This document shows, in pieces, positions 63,129-64,000 of a stretch of DNA of 64,000 nucleotides (its first letter is position 1; each line of letters starts with the position of its first letter). The translations under genes and the position numbers were made by a program. Source of the stretch: Bradyrhizobium arachidis (lineage in GTDB: Bacteria > Pseudomonadota > Alphaproteobacteria > Rhizobiales > Xanthobacteraceae); NCBI RefSeq assembly GCF_015291705.1, contig NZ_CP030050.1, positions 4,092,001-4,156,000 of the forward strand, given 5' to 3'. The notes beneath the pieces were generated by a model. It made no database searches, was not told where the DNA came from, and saw only the letters and a list, made by a program, of their open reading frames with translations.

Positions 63129-64000
63129 TCATTCAAGCTGTCGGCTTGCTCGGCGGACTTCATCGAGGAACACTCTTGCAAGACGCGAGAGCGGCTCGGC
63201 CTCCGACCACAGCATGTATGCCAGAGCAGGTGTCTTGGGAAGGAAGGGGCGTATGACCAGCCCTTGATTGCCAGCCTGGTGCGGCGAGAATGGATCCACC
63301 ACCGCCGCGCCGACGCCTGCCGCGGCGAGCACGCAGGCGGTGTTGCAGTATCGCACCTCGACGGTCGGCTGGAATGGAGCGCCGGCCGAAGCAAAACTCG
63401 CGCGCACGGCCTCACCCAACTGTGTTCCACGCTCGAGCCCGATGAAGGGGAGATCGACGAGATCGGACGCGGTGATCACCGCGCGGTCTGCCAGCGGATG
63501 CTGCGGCGGCATGACGCAGACCATCTCGCCGGTGTGGACCACTTCATGCGCGATGCCCGGATGATGCGAGAAGCCGAGCACGAAGCCGAGCTCGGCGACC
63601 CGGCTCAGCAATCCGTCGATAATACCCTCATAGCGGCGTACGTCGAAGAACATCCGCGTCTGCGGCCGCCGACGCAGGAAGACCGACAATGCGGGCGGGA
63701 TGATGCTGTAGGCCAGCGGCGGCGTTGCGACGATCGACAGATGCCCAGTGCGACATTCCCTGAGGTCACGGACGCGGTTTTCCAGCTTGGCATGCAGCGC
63801 AAAAATCGTCTCGCTTTCCTTGTAGAGCGCCATCGCCTCCGCGGTCGGAAACAGGCGGTTGTTGACGCGCTCGAACAAGGCGAAGCCCGCCTGCGTCTCC
63901 ATCGCCTTCAGCGCGTTGCTGATCGCCGGCTGTGACAGTGACAGCTCCTCGGCTGCTGCGACAGTCGTCCGGTGTCGAACGACCGCACGCAAAATTTCGA
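63129..64000 (-). CDS. LysR-family regulator (5' end outside window)
   Basis: A LysR-type regulator on the minus strand; the frame stays open to the window edge (…EILRAVVRHRTTVAAAEELS), so the first few residues are missing. The helix-turn-helix reads AAAEELSLSQPAISNALKAME in outline, and a LysR effector domain follows (LSIVATPPLAYSIIPP). It is convergent with the catabolic operon and may control it or genes outside. The stop is TGA at 63129-63131. Confidence 0.9.
   Translation of the reverse strand, partial: EILRAVVRHRTTVAAAEELSLSQPAISNALKAMETQAGFALFERVNNRLFPTAEAMALYKESETIFALHAKLENRVRDLRECRTGHLSIVATPPLAYSIIPPALSVFLRRRPQTRMFFDVRRYEGIIDGLLSRVAELGFVLGFSHHPGIAHEVVHTGEMVCVMPPQHPLADRAVITASDLVDLPFIGLERGTQLGEAVRASFASAGAPFQPTVEVRYCNTACVLAAAGVGAAVVDPFSPHQAGNQGLVIRPFLPKTPALAYMLWSEAEPLSRLARVFLDEVRRASRQLE

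Overview
The window looks like chromosomal DNA of a high-GC alphaproteobacterium, most likely Bradyrhizobium or a close relative. This is inferred from codon use, the dense ABC-transporter operons and the formate dehydrogenase accessory set; no rRNA, tRNA, phage, IS or CRISPR was recognised. Both edges cut genes: a ThDP enzyme on the left and a LysR regulator on the right.

Region by region. (1) 1-1887: end of a ThDP enzyme, an SDR that lacks the YxxxK pair, and a cupin. (2) 2411-13032: a PotD/B/C/A-like ABC importer, a three-subunit molybdenum hydroxylase of the xanthine dehydrogenase/form-II CoxL type, an amidase, and a divergent LysR regulator. (3) 13388-23634: an amide-utilisation locus. 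It has a leader with competing hairpins, the amide sensor AmiC, the ANTAR antiterminator AmiR, a five-gene Urt/Liv-type importer, a formamidase/acetamidase, a double-domain nitrilase-family amidase whose second domain has lost its cysteine, and an SDR. (4) 23894-26320: two small secreted proteins around a WD40-cytochrome c fusion. (5) 26325-37644: a membrane-bound formate dehydrogenase locus. It has a large 4Fe-4S protein, a lipoate/biotin-ligase-like protein, DUF6505, DUF6352, DUF3305 and DUF3306 proteins, a TorD chaperone with an N-terminal helix-turn-helix, a Tat mini-protein and the catalytic, iron-sulfur and cytochrome b subunits. A 40-residue membrane protein follows on the other strand. 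(6) 38058-48272: a CUT1-type ABC importer with two ATPases and a small membrane protein, joined by overlapping genes to a complete PEP-dependent dihydroxyacetone kinase (DhaL, DhaM, own HPr, own Enzyme I, DhaK) and an HTH protein. (7) 48553-64000: a catabolic cluster of CoA transferases, acyl-CoA dehydrogenases, MaoC-fold proteins, a double tautomerase and three DHDPS/aldolase-family lyases. It is flanked by a polar amino-acid-type ABC importer and by LacI and LysR regulators. Two related solute-binding protein genes lie here and both look damaged, one by an in-frame amber codon and one by an internal deletion.

How the parts may fit together (inference). Formamide taken up and hydrolysed in region 3 would give formate, which the dehydrogenase of region 5 could oxidise. 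Region 6 would import a triose or triose-yielding substrate and phosphorylate it with PEP. Region 7 would activate an acid to its CoA ester, oxidise and hydrate it, and cleave it with an aldolase; its substrate is unknown.

The most notable points are the half-dead tandem amidase, the HTH-TorD fusion, the self-contained PTS-kinase/ABC system with a perfect operator-like repeat, the twin LacI operators, and the two damaged binding-protein paralogues.
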